Shown here piece after piece: positions 55,243 to 63,872 of a stretch of DNA of 64,000 bases (the stretch's first letter is position 1; the number at the start of each line of letters is the position of its first letter). The notes beneath the pieces are model-generated. The model made no database searches, was not told the origin of the DNA, and saw only the letters and a program-made list of their open reading frames with translations. Source of the DNA: Robiginitalea marina (GTDB lineage Bacteria > Bacteroidota > Bacteroidia > Flavobacteriales > Flavobacteriaceae); contig NZ_JAMXIB010000010.1 in assembly GCF_024006985.1 (NCBI RefSeq), positions 39,525 to 103,524 of the forward strand. Direction: 5' to 3'. Position numbers and translations under genes: made by a program.

Positions 55243-55803
55243 TTAAAAAGTCACCTTTACATTTTCCCGTTCCGCTTCGGTGGATTCGAAGAAATCAAAA
55301 TGGGTGTAGTTGAACATTCCGGCGAACAAGACCCCCGGGAAGCTTTCGCCATAGGTGTTGTTCTCCCGCACCGTGCCGTTGTAATACCGCCTGCTGCGCT
55401 CGAGGTTCTCTTCAATTTCGTTCAGCTTGTCCTGCAATTGCAGGAAATTGGCATTGGCCTTGAGGTCGGGATAGGCTTCCCCAAGGGCAAACAAGCCCCT
55501 GAGGGTTTGCTGCAGCTGGTTTTCCGCCTTGATCTGGTTGTTGATATCGCCGGAAGGAACGGCAAGGGCCGCATTCCGGGCCTGGATTACCTGCTCAAAA
55601 GTCTCCTTCTCATGGGCGGCATACCCCTTTACGGTTTCCACCAGGTTCGGGATGAGGTCATACCGCCTTTTCAGGGCAACGTCAATATTGCTCCAGGCGT
55701 CCTTTACCAAATTGCGGTTCTTTACAAAACGGTTGTAAACAGCGATCAGGAAGACCGAAAGGAGTACCAGGACCGCCAAAAGGATAAGCAAGGTTGTTCC
55801 CAT
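55243..55803 (-). CDS. lemA: LemA-family protein
   Basis: The 186-residue protein has one N-terminal helix (about 5-25), then the LemA signature NRFVKNRNLVKDAWSNIDVALKRRYDLIPNLVETVKGYAAHE and YNGTVRENNTYGESFPG. LemA proteins have a helical extracytoplasmic or cytoplasmic bundle of unknown role, possibly in envelope stress. It is the first gene of a lemA-DUF2207-lipoprotein run. Confidence 0.95.
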   Translation of the reverse strand: MGTTLLILLAVLVLLSVFLIAVYNRFVKNRNLVKDAWSNIDVALKRRYDLIPNLVETVKGYAAHEKETFEQVIQARNAALAVPSGDINNQIKAENQLQQTLRGLFALGEAYPDLKANANFLQLQDKLNEIEENLERSRRYYNGTVRENNTYGESFPGVLFAGMFNYTHFDFFESTEAERENVKVTF

Positions 55804-55937
55804 AACAGCGCGATATTGGTTGGTTTTCAGGAAATGGATTCATGTTAAGGTACAACCTTTTTTTCAAATTTCCCCACGAGGCGTCATCTCCGGATGCATC
55901 AAACATCCGGGCCAATAAGCGGCCCCAAAAAGGCCTG

Positions 55938-58900
55938 CTATTCGCCCTGCCCCTTGATGTAGGGGGCCCCGGCATTTTTGAACTTTTGTTCCAGAGCGGG
56001 AACCATCTGCCCGGAAATGCGGCTGACCTCAGGTTTCAATTCGCCGAGCATCGCCTTTGCCGTTTCCAGGCTTTGCCGATGCAATTCCGTCGGTCCGTAG
56101 GTCGTAGAGATCCCCCGGGTAGCCGTGCTCAAATGCGATTGGGCAGACGGCGGGTTACGCTCGCCGATTTCGTTTCGGGCCGGACTGCCTTCTGCCTGGA
56201 TTCTGACCGCACGCAACGCCTTCTCCAGGGCGTTTACCTCCGAGGCCAGGTCCGCAGGGGAACCCGCTACCCTGGGAAGGGCTTGTTGGAATCCCTTCAG
56301 GGCGGTTTCTGCCTGGTCGAACTGGTCCTGGAGTACCTCAAAATCGCGTTGCAGGGCCTCGAGGTCCTGCCGATAGGCGTTGTAGGAGGTATAGTCCATG
56401 CCCTTGAGGGTCCCTTCCCGAATGGGCTTTACCTCAAACCGCACTTCGTTGCCAACGGGGGTTACCTTCCCCTCCTTCTCAAGGGCGAGGGCGGCCGTAT
56501 ACGTTCCGGGCGTGGCCAGGGGACCGCGATTCCACCTTCCGCCGCCGCCACCCGACCTTTCCGGGTCGATAGCCCTTGTACTGGCGTGGCGCAGGTCCCA
56601 GGCGAGGCGGTGTGTCCCTTTTTCAGCTTTTTCCTGCAGGTGGCGGATTACATTGCCCTCCGTGTCCCGGATGGTAATCCACACCCTGGCGGGTTGCTCG
56701 GTATTCTCCGCGTCTATAGCCTCATATCCCGGGAAGGGGATATCGCCCCCATCCCTGCCGGCTTCCTTTTCGGCCTCCTTCCGCCTTTGTTTGGCGGTGG
56801 TAAAGTCCTCCGAAAGGTGGTAGGTGAACACCGCCCCGAATTCGGGGTTTTCGGCCAGGTAAAAATCAGCCCCGGTATTGCCCAGGTTACTTCTGGGCAC
56901 ATACCATTTGGCTGTACGCGGGGCAAAGAGCCTGCCCTGCTCCTTAAGGACTTCGGGGGTTATTTCCCTCAGGGGGCTGTAATCGTCCAGCACGTAAAAA
57001 CCGCGGCCGAAAGAGGCAGCCACCAAATCGTTTTCGCGCTTTTGGATGGTGAGGTCCCTGAAGGCTATATTAGGCGTTCCGGGCAGTTTCTGCCACTTTC
57101 CACCCCCGTCCAGGGAGGTATATACCCCATTTTCTGTAGCCAGGAATAAGAGGTTTTTCTCCACATGGTCCTGAACGATGCGCCACAGCAGGGTGCGTTC
57201 GGGCAGGTTGGAGGAAAGGGAGGTCCAGGTCTTCCCGCGGTCTGTGCTCTTGAAAAGATACGGCCTGAAATCGCCCTCCTTATGGTTGTCCAGCACGGCG
57301 TAAACGGTATTGACGTCGTGAAGGTCCGCCTTGATGTCATTTACAAAACTTCGGGCGGGCAGTCCCATCCGGGTTACGGGAATACGGTCCCAGGCCCCTC
57401 CTCCGTCGCTGCTCACAGCGATAAAGCCGTCATCGGTACCCGCGTAAAGCAAGCCCTCCTGCACAGGCGATTCACTTAAAGAAGTAATGGTATTGTAGTT
57501 GGACATGGCCCCTACATCCCAGGCGTTGTCCCAGGACTGCTGCCGCCCCATAATCGGGAGTTCCAGCCGCTCTTCGTTGCGGGTGAGGTCCCCTGAAATG
57601 GGCGTCCATGCATCTCCGCGGTTTTCCGATTTCCACACGCGGTAGGAAGCGAAATACAGGCGCGCCGGATTGTGGGGCGACACCAGGATGGGGGCGTCCC
57701 AGTTAAAGCGCTCGTGGGGGTCGCCCTTCCGGGCCTGGGGTTGGATAAAGACCTGTTCCCCGGTGGCCAAATCCACCCGGTGCAGGCCGCCCTGCTGGGT
57801 CTCCGCATAAATGATATCGTTGTACTCAGGGTCCGTTGCCGACTGATGCCCGTCGGCAAAAAGGGTCTTGTACCAGTGTTTGTTGCTGATTCCCTCCCGC
57901 TCATCGGTTGCCGAGGGCCCCCCGGCCGATCCATTGTCCTGGGTGCCCCCGAAAACGTGGTAAAATGGTTCGGCATTGTTTACCGCCACCTTGTAGAACT
58001 GGGTCAGGGGGAGGTTTTTGTGGTACCGCCAGTTTTCGGCCAGGTCAAAGCTTTCATAAATGCCCGCGTCCGTCCCGATCATCAGGTAGTCGGGGTCACT
58101 GGCTTTGAAAGCCAACGCATGGTTGTCGGAGTGTTTTTCTTCTTCCTTGAGCTGCACAAAGGTCTTTCCGCCGTCATCAGAGGTCAGCACCCGTACGTTC
58201 ATCAGGTACAACCGGTCAAAGGCATGGGGGCTGGCGTACAGTTCCTGGTAGTAATGCGGGCCTGTACCCCCGGAAACCGTATTGGACATTTTTGTCCAGG
58301 AAGCCCCCCGGTCCGCCGAGCGGTATACGGCTCCGCTCTTGCGATCCAGTTCTATGGCGGCATACACTACATCGGGTTGCTGGGGGGATATGGCCAGGCC
58401 GATTTTCCCCATATTGGATTTGGGCAGGCCATTTGTGAGCTCCACCCAGGTTTCCCCCCCGTCGGTGGATTTGTGGATCCCCGAGCCGGGGCCGCCGCCC
58501 ATAAGGGCTGCCACCGTCCGGTGACGGTCCCAGGTAGCTGCGTAGAGCACCTGTGGGTCACGCGGGTCAATAAGCAAATCGGTGGCGCCGGTCCACTCTT
58601 CGTTGCCCAGTACCCGTTTCCAGCTTTGTCCGCCATCGGTGGTTTTATATACCCCGCGCTCCCCGCCCTTGTTCCAGAGCGGGCCCTGGGCGGCTACCCA
58701 AACTACATCGCTGTTGTCCGGGTGCACGACGATGCGCGCTATATGCTGGGAGTCCTTCAGGCCGAGGTTTTCCCAGGTTTTGCCCCCATCTTTGGAGCGG
58801 TAAACCCCGTCGCCGTAGGCCACGTGGCGTCCGCCAACATCTTCCCCGGAACCTACCCAGACAATGGACGGGTTCTGCGGATCGAGGGTGATACACCCCG

Positions 58901-59195
58901 TGGAATAGGAGCTCTGCTGGTCAAACAAAGGGGTCCAGGTAGTGCCTGCGTTTACTGTTTTCCAAACCCCTCCGGAGCCGACGGCCACATACCAGACATT
59001 CTCATCTTCCGGGTGGATGGCGATGTCGGCAATACGCCCCGACAGGAAGGCCGGGCCAATATTGCGGAATTTAAACGCCTGCAGGGGAAGTTCTTCTTTT
59101 TTTTCAGGGGCATTGCCTTTTCTGCGTTGTGCGCTCAGGGGGCCCACAGCAAAAGCGAGCAGCACGCTCAAGGCCAGGAGGTAAATTCTTTTCAT
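55938..59195 (-). CDS. Giant exported BNR/VPS10-type beta-propeller protein (copy 2)
   Basis: From the ATG at 59195 the product is 1085 residues with a signal peptide (MKRIYLLALSVLLAFAVGPLS, cut after AQ). The N-terminal part starts FRNIGPAFLSGRIADIAIHP and continues in BNR/Asp-box blades such as YRSKDGGKTWENLG and YKTTDGGQSWKRVL. These align along the length with the protein at 15134-18274 (shared HIARI-VHP, WVAAQG, GGGPGSG). The C-terminal third has an immunoglobulin-like segment and coiled coil. The role is unknown, possibly protein or glycan binding at the cell surface. Confidence 0.88.
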   Translation of the reverse strand: MKRIYLLALSVLLAFAVGPLSAQRRKGNAPEKKEELPLQAFKFRNIGPAFLSGRIADIAIHPEDENVWYVAVGSGGVWKTVNAGTTWTPLFDQQSSYSTGCITLDPQNPSIVWVGSGEDVGGRHVAYGDGVYRSKDGGKTWENLGLKDSQHIARIVVHPDNSDVVWVAAQGPLWNKGGERGVYKTTDGGQSWKRVLGNEEWTGATDLLIDPRDPQVLYAATWDRHRTVAALMGGGPGSGIHKSTDGGETWVELTNGLPKSNMGKIGLAISPQQPDVVYAAIELDRKSGAVYRSADRGASWTKMSNTVSGGTGPHYYQELYASPHAFDRLYLMNVRVLTSDDGGKTFVQLKEEEKHSDNHALAFKASDPDYLMIGTDAGIYESFDLAENWRYHKNLPLTQFYKVAVNNAEPFYHVFGGTQDNGSAGGPSATDEREGISNKHWYKTLFADGHQSATDPEYNDIIYAETQQGGLHRVDLATGEQVFIQPQARKGDPHERFNWDAPILVSPHNPARLYFASYRVWKSENRGDAWTPISGDLTRNEERLELPIMGRQQSWDNAWDVGAMSNYNTITSLSESPVQEGLLYAGTDDGFIAVSSDGGGAWDRIPVTRMGLPARSFVNDIKADLHDVNTVYAVLDNHKEGDFRPYLFKSTDRGKTWTSLSSNLPERTLLWRIVQDHVEKNLLFLATENGVYTSLDGGGKWQKLPGTPNIAFRDLTIQKRENDLVAASFGRGFYVLDDYSPLREITPEVLKEQGRLFAPRTAKWYVPRSNLGNTGADFYLAENPEFGAVFTYHLSEDFTTAKQRRKEAEKEAGRDGGDIPFPGYEAIDAENTEQPARVWITIRDTEGNVIRHLQEKAEKGTHRLAWDLRHASTRAIDPERSGGGGGRWNRGPLATPGTYTAALALEKEGKVTPVGNEVRFEVKPIREGTLKGMDYTSYNAYRQDLEALQRDFEVLQDQFDQAETALKGFQQALPRVAGSPADLASEVNALEKALRAVRIQAEGSPARNEIGERNPPSAQSHLSTATRGISTTYGPTELHRQSLETAKAMLGELKPEVSRISGQMVPALEQKFKNAGAPYIKGQGE

Positions 59196-59219
59196 GTCGT
59201 TCTCGTGATTATAACCCAC

Positions 59220-59227
59220 TAAATGTA
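59220..59227 (-). promoter_or_regulatory. Candidate -7 box of BNR copy 2
   Basis: TACATTTA on the minus strand, 24 nt before the ATG at 59195. Confidence 0.4.
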
Positions 59228-59280
59228 CGAAATACCGGGGGAATTCCCCGGGAAGGATGGCCGCTTAAAAGCCTATGGTT

Positions 59281-59754
59281 TTAATAGCCCCTCAATTTTT
59301 GGGCGACTTCATCGTAGTAGGCCTGAGTGAGGACTTCCGTCCAGGTGGTGGGCTGGGTTCCGCCATAAATGGCCAGGTAGGTGACGTCCCTGTCTTTGGT
59401 GGAGGTGTGCCAGTGTTCCGTTTCCCGGTCGCATTTGATCAAATCCCCCTGCTTCATGATTATGGGCTCCTTTCCCCTTTCCTGGTAATACCCTTCGCCA
59501 TCGACAATGATGAGCACCTGTACGGATTCGTGCTTGTGCCAGTCCAGGGTGGAATTCGCCCTGAAGGTGGCCTTGGTGATGTTGTACTCCAAATCCCCCT
59601 CAGCACGCAGCAATCCATTTAACCATGCCTCGCCGATGTAGTGCGTGTTTGGCGCTTTAGTCCCAGGGTCCAAATAGGAAGTCACGTTATATTGGCTTTG
59701 CGAGAAGACAAGCATTGGAAGGAAAAATAGCGGGAGTAAGATACGATTGTACAT
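59281..59754 (-). CDS. Exported cupin-domain protein
   Basis: The 157-residue protein has a signal peptide (MYNRILLPLFFLPMLVFSQ) and a cupin barrel with metal ligands in LDWHKHESVQVLIIVDGEG and DRETEHWHTS. It resembles quercetin-dioxygenase-like cupins of unknown substrate. It has its own promoter-like box at 59773-59780. Confidence 0.9.
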   Translation of the reverse strand: MYNRILLPLFFLPMLVFSQSQYNVTSYLDPGTKAPNTHYIGEAWLNGLLRAEGDLEYNITKATFRANSTLDWHKHESVQVLIIVDGEGYYQERGKEPIIMKQGDLIKCDRETEHWHTSTKDRDVTYLAIYGGTQPTTWTEVLTQAYYDEVAQKLRGY

Positions 59755-59772
59755 TTCTGCTGGTTTGGAGCA

Positions 59773-59780
59773 TAAATTTA
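59773..59780 (-). promoter_or_regulatory. Candidate -7 box of the cupin gene
   Basis: TAAATTTA (palindromic) lies 18 nt before the ATG at 59754. Confidence 0.3.
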
Positions 59781-60072
59781 AAAAAAAACAGCTACACCTT
59801 TGGTCCGGAACCCTTTGTCCCGGATGCCCGGTTGGGCCCGATCGACCGGAAAAGGGCCGGCAGATACGTTAAAGAAAGGGTCCGGCCCGGGCTACCGGAA
59901 ATGTCCTTGACCATAAACGCAAAAAGCCTGCTAAACCCGGCCCGTATTGCGGCCTTCCGTTTATGGAAGCTGCAGCAATGCTGATTTATTTCCTATCTTA
60001 CCAGAAAGCCCCCGCGGTCCTTACCAAGTCCGATAACTCCCTGTACTGAAACACTAATATGGATTCAAGCGT
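59781..60072. other. Intergenic region without a clear gene
   Basis: A short open frame crosses part of it but overlaps the cupin gene on the other strand and lacks coding character. A TATCTTAC box (59993-60000) may be the promoter of the hydrolase gene at 60073. Confidence 0.5.
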
Positions 60073-60966
60073 ATGAGGAATTTATTTGGGATGATTCTAT
60101 TGGTGATCCTGCTGGTTGCCCCGCTGAGTCAGGCAGACGCACAAGAATCGAACACCATAAAAACAGAGGTTGTGGAGTTTACAAGCGACGGGGTGGATCT
60201 TAGGGGCACCATTTACACCCCTGACAATCCTCATGCAGCAGTCGTGATTGTACATGGGTCGGGCCAGGAACGCCGAATGGGCGGGTTTGCAACGCTTTTG
60301 GCAGAAACCGGCATTACCGTGTTGACCTATGACAAACGCGGCGTTGGGGAATCAGGCGGAACGTATGCGGGCCCGGAAGTAGGGACAAACAATATTGATT
60401 CCGGCAACCTCGCATTATTGGCAAAAGATGCACGTGCTGCGGTGGACTTGCTGAATCAACAGGACCCCAACACCCCAATAGGTCTTGTCGGTTTCAGTCA
60501 GGCAGGATGGATCATCCCAATTGCTGCAAAAGAAAATCCTTTGGTAGAATTCATGGTTTTGTTTAGTTGCCCCACCATTACCACCCTTGAACAACTGAGA
60601 TTCCAGTTTTATACCGATGGGAACCCTGACTTCTGGGATACGCATACGGAGTCGGATACCCGTGAACATATCAGGAATGACCCTGACCGGTACCAATTTG
60701 CCAGCACTGACCCCAAAGATGCACTAAGTACGCTCTCAATCCCAGGCCTCTGGCTCTTCGGCGAAAGAGACATTCAGATTCCCGTGAAGTTGTGTATTGA
60801 GCAAATCAATGCGCTTAAGGTTCAGGGCAAACCTTTCGAATATGCGTTGTTTCCAACATTAGGACACAATACCGCCTTTGCCAATGACGCAGCCCCGGTA
60901 GCGATCTCCATCCATTGGATAAAACAGATAGCACTGAACATAAATAAAAAAAGCCGCAAGAACTGA
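60073..60966 (+). CDS. Exported alpha/beta hydrolase
   Basis: The 297-residue protein has a signal peptide (MRNLFGMILLVILLVAPLSQ) and an alpha/beta-hydrolase fold: oxyanion VIVHGSGQE, YDKRGVGESGG, nucleophile Ser in GLVGFSQAGW, acid in FGERDIQIP and His in LGHNT. It resembles dienelactone-hydrolase/BAAT-type esterases. The DNA is less GC-rich than most genes to its left. Confidence 0.92.
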   Translation: MRNLFGMILLVILLVAPLSQADAQESNTIKTEVVEFTSDGVDLRGTIYTPDNPHAAVVIVHGSGQERRMGGFATLLAETGITVLTYDKRGVGESGGTYAGPEVGTNNIDSGNLALLAKDARAAVDLLNQQDPNTPIGLVGFSQAGWIIPIAAKENPLVEFMVLFSCPTITTLEQLRFQFYTDGNPDFWDTHTESDTREHIRNDPDRYQFASTDPKDALSTLSIPGLWLFGERDIQIPVKLCIEQINALKVQGKPFEYALFPTLGHNTAFANDAAPVAISIHWIKQIALNINKKSRKN

Positions 60967-60980
60967 ATCTGCGGCTTTTT
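60948..60980 (+). terminator. Terminator overlapping the end of the hydrolase gene
   Basis: AAAAAGCCGCA (60948-60958) pairs with TGCGGCTTTTT (60970-60980). The TGA stop of the hydrolase lies in the loop, and the right arm ends in a T-run. Confidence 0.85.
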
Positions 60981-61016
60981 GTTCTGCGATCCAAACGGGC
61001 TAGAACGAATGGGGGT

Positions 61017-61032
61017 AAAAAACAGGCCGGTG
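61017..61032 (+). repeat. Left 16-bp direct repeat bounding the AT-rich insert
   Basis: AAAAAACAGGCCGGTG is repeated exactly at 63502-63517. The two copies bracket the AT-rich segment with recombinase remnants, so they are candidate attachment or target-site repeats. Next to it is CCCGAT-AAAT-ATCGGG, a hairpin of a kind common in flavobacterial spacers. Confidence 0.5.
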
Positions 61033-61096
61033 CACTGTTTTAGTCCCGATAAATATCGGGGGGCCAGCAGGCACGGACGAGAGTCCAGGATAGCAA

Positions 61097-61115
61097 AAAA
61101 TCCAAAAAATCATCA
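61097..61115 (+). repeat. 19-bp leader repeat, copy 1
   Basis: AAAATCCAAAAAATCATCA precedes the first lipoprotein paralogue. An identical copy lies at 62677-62695, each 3 nt before an ATGAAAG start. It shows that the duplication included the translation start region and supports 61119 as the true start. Confidence 0.8.
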
Positions 61116-61118
61116 ACA

Positions 61119-61661
61119 ATGAAAGGACAGCATCCAATGAGGCGAAAAGCACTCCCTGTAATTAGTTTTGCTTTAGTAGTGTTGACTACTTTTCCATCCT
61201 GCAAATCTTTGGATTCAAGCTCGATTTTGGACCTAGAGGCTCATAATGTGATAAATGACATGTATGGGAATCGCCAGTTTAAACTTTATTATAAAACTGT
61301 TGAGGAACCCCAATGGGATCAATTAATAAATTTTGATACCATATTTTCCCGGGTTGGGCTGCCTACGAGAATTAGCGATGCAGATTTGGAAAAAATATTA
61401 AATGATGATGATCTTGAAAATATTAGAATATTGATACGAAAGTCGAAGCCTTCAATCATTAATGGGGATATGCTTGATGGAGTACAACTTTTGAAAAGGA
61501 AGAATAGGGATGTAGTCCAAATATCAACGCCAATCGTCTATGGTAATATTGCTTTTTTAAGAAGGATTTCAGAAAATGAGGTTCCAATTTATATCTTGAA
61601 AAAAGAAAATGGGACCTGGGACTTCCTTTATACCTTCTATCAAAAATTGATTCTTTATTAA
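61119..61661 (+). CDS. Putative lipoprotein, paralogue 1 of the AT-rich insert
   Basis: The 180-residue product has a hydrophobic signal with lipobox-like TTFPSCKS. It is clearly homologous to the product of 62699-63250: shared YYKTVE-P-WDQLI, ISD-DL--IL--DDL--IR, VPIYI-KK and the ending YTFYQKLIL. No known family was recognised. The DNA is markedly AT-rich compared with the rest of the window, pointing to transfer. The start is set by the shared leader repeat. Confidence 0.8.
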   Translation: MKGQHPMRRKALPVISFALVVLTTFPSCKSLDSSSILDLEAHNVINDMYGNRQFKLYYKTVEEPQWDQLINFDTIFSRVGLPTRISDADLEKILNDDDLENIRILIRKSKPSIINGDMLDGVQLLKRKNRDVVQISTPIVYGNIAFLRRISENEVPIYILKKENGTWDFLYTFYQKLILY

Positions 61662-62003
61662 GATGAATAGCTGCAATTGTATTTATTATTGATGTCCGAA
61701 GAATCATAATTTCTGAATGTTATTTTCAATGCACTTAATGGACAGCAATATTGGTGTCCTTTTCTCATTCTTTACTCTCCCTTTTTTCAGACCATAGCTT
61801 AGAGGACATGTTTCTTATTCATAAGTATTAATTACGGTATGGGCAGGTTTAAAAGGGTCCATCTAATATTTGGTATGCCCTTACATTTTGCCCGGATTCA
61901 TCTTTTCTGCTAGCTCATGGATAAATACGGTTTATTTGAACTTCCTTAAATTACGTTTCATTTCATCACTAACCATTTGCTTCACAGACTACATCATTAA
62001 CGA
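61662..62003. other. AT-rich intergenic region
   Basis: No coding frame with a supported start is seen. It contains no recognisable recombinase remnant, terminator or tRNA. It may hold the promoter of the gene at 62004. Confidence 0.6.
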
Positions 62004-62447
62004 ATGATTTACCAGACAATCCTGCTAACAATTTTGTTAACCTTTTCCAGCCAATATTCCTGTTTAAAACTGAATCGCTGGATTAGAGAAGATTATAAAG
62101 AAATTCAATGTCTAGATCTTGAAGCAGAAAGTGCCTTGTTAAAAGCTATTCTTTCTGCCAAAGATCCTGAAATAAGTGAGTTTGTGGATTTCTTGATTGA
62201 AAGAGGAACGGAGTCTATTGGATTTAAAGAATCGCATAACTTCAGGGTTAGGACGGTTAAGGTAAAAAATCACTCTTTCCATTTAGTTTCAAGTGAAATC
62301 CCTGATTATGATTTGTCTTTAAATTTTAACGATTGTACTTCTGGCAAGTTCGAATTTGGAAATGAAAGGTATGTTGTTTACGGTACTTTTGAATTCTCCG
62401 AAAGCAAGTGGATTATTTCAGAAATTGGGACCATAGAAATGGAATGA
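62004..62447 (+). CDS. Small exported protein of the AT-rich insert, unknown function
   Basis: The 147-residue product has a hydrophobic N-terminus (MIYQTILLTILLTFSSQYSC) that may be a signal or lipobox-like sequence. The rest is polar with beta character, including RVRTVKVKNHSFHLVSSE and ERYVVYGTFEFSESKWIIS. No family was recognised. AT-rich codon use matches its neighbours in the insert. Confidence 0.75.
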   Translation: MIYQTILLTILLTFSSQYSCLKLNRWIREDYKEIQCLDLEAESALLKAILSAKDPEISEFVDFLIERGTESIGFKESHNFRVRTVKVKNHSFHLVSSEIPDYDLSLNFNDCTSGKFEFGNERYVVYGTFEFSESKWIISEIGTIEME

Positions 62448-62473
62448 TCAGGTAAATATGTGCTTTAGTCCGT

Positions 62474-62640
62474 TCATTTCAACTTATCTGAAATACGCTC
62501 CATTTCCTGACTCACCCTCTGTTAAACAATTTTGCCATAGTACTCCTGAGTTATTTTAATACTAGAATGCCCAAGCAGTTCACTCACCATTTCCATTGGA
62601 ACATAGTTATTCAATAGGACCGTCGATCCAAAGGTCTTCA
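62474..62640 (-). pseudogene. Decayed 3' end of a tyrosine recombinase (copy A)
   Basis: Minus-strand translation gives GSTVLLNNYVPMEMVSELL, then GHSSIKITQEYYGKIV, the recombinase box II with catalytic His and Tyr. An in-frame TAA follows, then QRVSQEMERISDKLK and a second stop. Only about the last 55 codons survive, so the enzyme is dead. A second copy lies at 63313-63474. Confidence 0.85.
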
Positions 62641-62658
62641 GAAACTTATAAAAGTTTC
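62641..62658. repeat. Short inverted repeat at the edge of recombinase copy A
   Basis: GAAACTT-ATAA-AAGTTTC is a perfect 7-bp inverted repeat exactly where homology to a recombinase stops. It could mark a recombination junction. Confidence 0.5.
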
Positions 62659-62676
62659 TCTATCGAAGAAAAGAAT

Positions 62677-62695
62677 AAAATCCAAAAAATCATCA
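62677..62695 (+). repeat. 19-bp leader repeat, copy 2
   Basis: Identical to 61097-61115 and at the same distance from the ATG of the second paralogue. Confidence 0.8.
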
Positions 62696-62698
62696 CCG

Positions 62699-63250
62699 AT
62701 GAAAGACTTAATAATAAAGATGCCAAGGGTAACCCTTGTAACTAGGCCCATCATTTTCTTTTGTTTAGTAATAAGTATTATATCCTGTTCGGCCTTAAAA
62801 ACAGAAGGTACTGAAATAAGCGATGATGGTTACAAGCTAATTAATGATTTTTATACTGAGTCTCGTATACCACTGTATTACAAAACGGTAGAATCCCCTT
62901 CCTGGGACCAGTTGATTGTATATGATTCAATATTTGATAAGGTTAGTTACCCTGTTAAGATAAGCGACCAAGACCTCAAAGAAATCCTATCAAAAGATGA
63001 TTTGATTCAAATAAGATCTGAAATACAACACTCCAGCCCTGTCAAAATATATCCAAATTTTGTTAAGAGCCTTTCATTGTCACGCAAAAAAGGAAATTCA
63101 ATTATTATTTCAAAGCCTATAATTTTAGATAGTGTTGCTCTTCTTCGACAAATTGGTGAATTATCCGTTCCCATTTACATCTTTAAGAAAAACTCAAAAA
63201 ATGCATGGGAAATCCAGTACACGTTTTATCAAAAGTTGATTCTTGAATAA
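62699..63250 (+). CDS. Putative lipoprotein, paralogue 2 of the AT-rich insert
   Basis: The 183-residue product has a signal with lipobox-like SIISCSAL and is homologous over its length to the protein of 61119-61661 (YYKTVESPSWDQLI, SVPIYIFKKN, YTFYQKLILE). It has diverged well beyond allelic level, so the duplication is old while the leader stayed identical. It lies between two recombinase remnants. Confidence 0.8.
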   Translation: MKDLIIKMPRVTLVTRPIIFFCLVISIISCSALKTEGTEISDDGYKLINDFYTESRIPLYYKTVESPSWDQLIVYDSIFDKVSYPVKISDQDLKEILSKDDLIQIRSEIQHSSPVKIYPNFVKSLSLSRKKGNSIIISKPIILDSVALLRQIGELSVPIYIFKKNSKNAWEIQYTFYQKLILE

Positions 63251-63312
63251 TGTAACCCCTCCTAAAAATCGAACTGTTGAAAATTGGACTTTAAGGACAA
63301 TGTTGAAGAGAA

Positions 63313-63474
63313 TCAATTGATTTTGGATATCCGTATCATTTCTTCGCTTATTCTCCTTTGTACTATTTTACCATAATATTCCTGGGTGATTTTAATTCTG
63401 GAATGCCCAAGCAGTTCACTCACTATTTCCATGGGAACATCGTTATTCAATAGGACCGTCGATCCAGAGGTCTT
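63313..63474 (-). pseudogene. Truncated 3' end of a tyrosine recombinase (copy B)
   Basis: Minus-strand translation reads GSTVLLNNDVPMEIVSELLG, then HSRIKITQEYYGKIVQRR and ISEEMIRISKIN before TGA. It is the homologue of copy A with an undamaged tail but no upstream part. Homology ends near 63474, where GC-rich host-like sequence resumes. Sequence from here to the GIY-YIG gene shows no other gene. Confidence 0.85.
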
Positions 63475-63501
63475 TCCCGGGCCCGAACCGGACCGGGCGA
63501 A

Positions 63502-63517
63502 AAAAAACAGGCCGGTG
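63502..63517 (+). repeat. Right 16-bp direct repeat bounding the AT-rich insert
   Basis: AAAAAACAGGCCGGTG, exact copy of 61017-61032, 28 nt beyond recombinase copy B. Confidence 0.5.
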
Positions 63518-63561
63518 GGGTGTGAGAGTGTGTGGGGTTGAAAATTTTTCTATAAAGGCAT

Positions 63562-63831
63562 TCAATGCTGTAATTCCTCAAAGGTTTCACTAAGCATCAA
63601 TTTGAGCATCCTTTTGCCTTGATTTGTTTTGAAATAGCGCTCCCTGCGTTGGGCATCCTTCCGGGAAATATAGAATTCTGCGTGGATTAACCTCAATGGC
63701 CTTCTCGCAGCTGTACTTTTTGTTTTTCCCGCTGCATGGTCCCTCAAACGCGCCTGAAGATTTGTCGTAAATCCATGATAGAGCATGTTGTCCCGGGGGC
63801 TGAAAAGCACATAAACACAGTAAGGAAGCAT
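63562..63831 (-). CDS. GIY-YIG nuclease-superfamily protein
   Basis: From the ATG at 63831 the 89-residue product is a stand-alone GIY-YIG domain of the UPF0213/YhbQ type: YCVYVLFSPRDNMLYHGFT holds the two Tyr motifs in a variant form, then LQARLRDHAAGKTKSTAARRP with the catalytic Arg, and QRRERYFKTNQGKRML. A longer frame to 63903 runs through a terminator-like hairpin and is probably not translated. Copies of this gene often trail RNA operons in Bacteroidota. It may be mobile or act in DNA repair. Confidence 0.85.
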   Translation of the reverse strand: MLPYCVYVLFSPRDNMLYHGFTTNLQARLRDHAAGKTKSTAARRPLRLIHAEFYISRKDAQRRERYFKTNQGKRMLKLMLSETFEELQH

Positions 63832-63872
63832 ATTCCAAAATACATCGGAATCACGCAACATACATGCATCAA

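Noticed and set aside
57672..59222. Plus-strand frame of 516 codons opposite BNR copy 2
   Set aside because: Mirror of a GC-rich coding strand without domain evidence.
59715..59984. 89-codon plus-strand frame between cupin and hydrolase genes
   Set aside because: It overlaps the cupin start region antisense and has no family resemblance or promoter.
62474..63474. Active integrase
   Set aside because: Only the last ~55 codons remain in each copy and one has a stop; no catalytic core Arg/Lys part is present.
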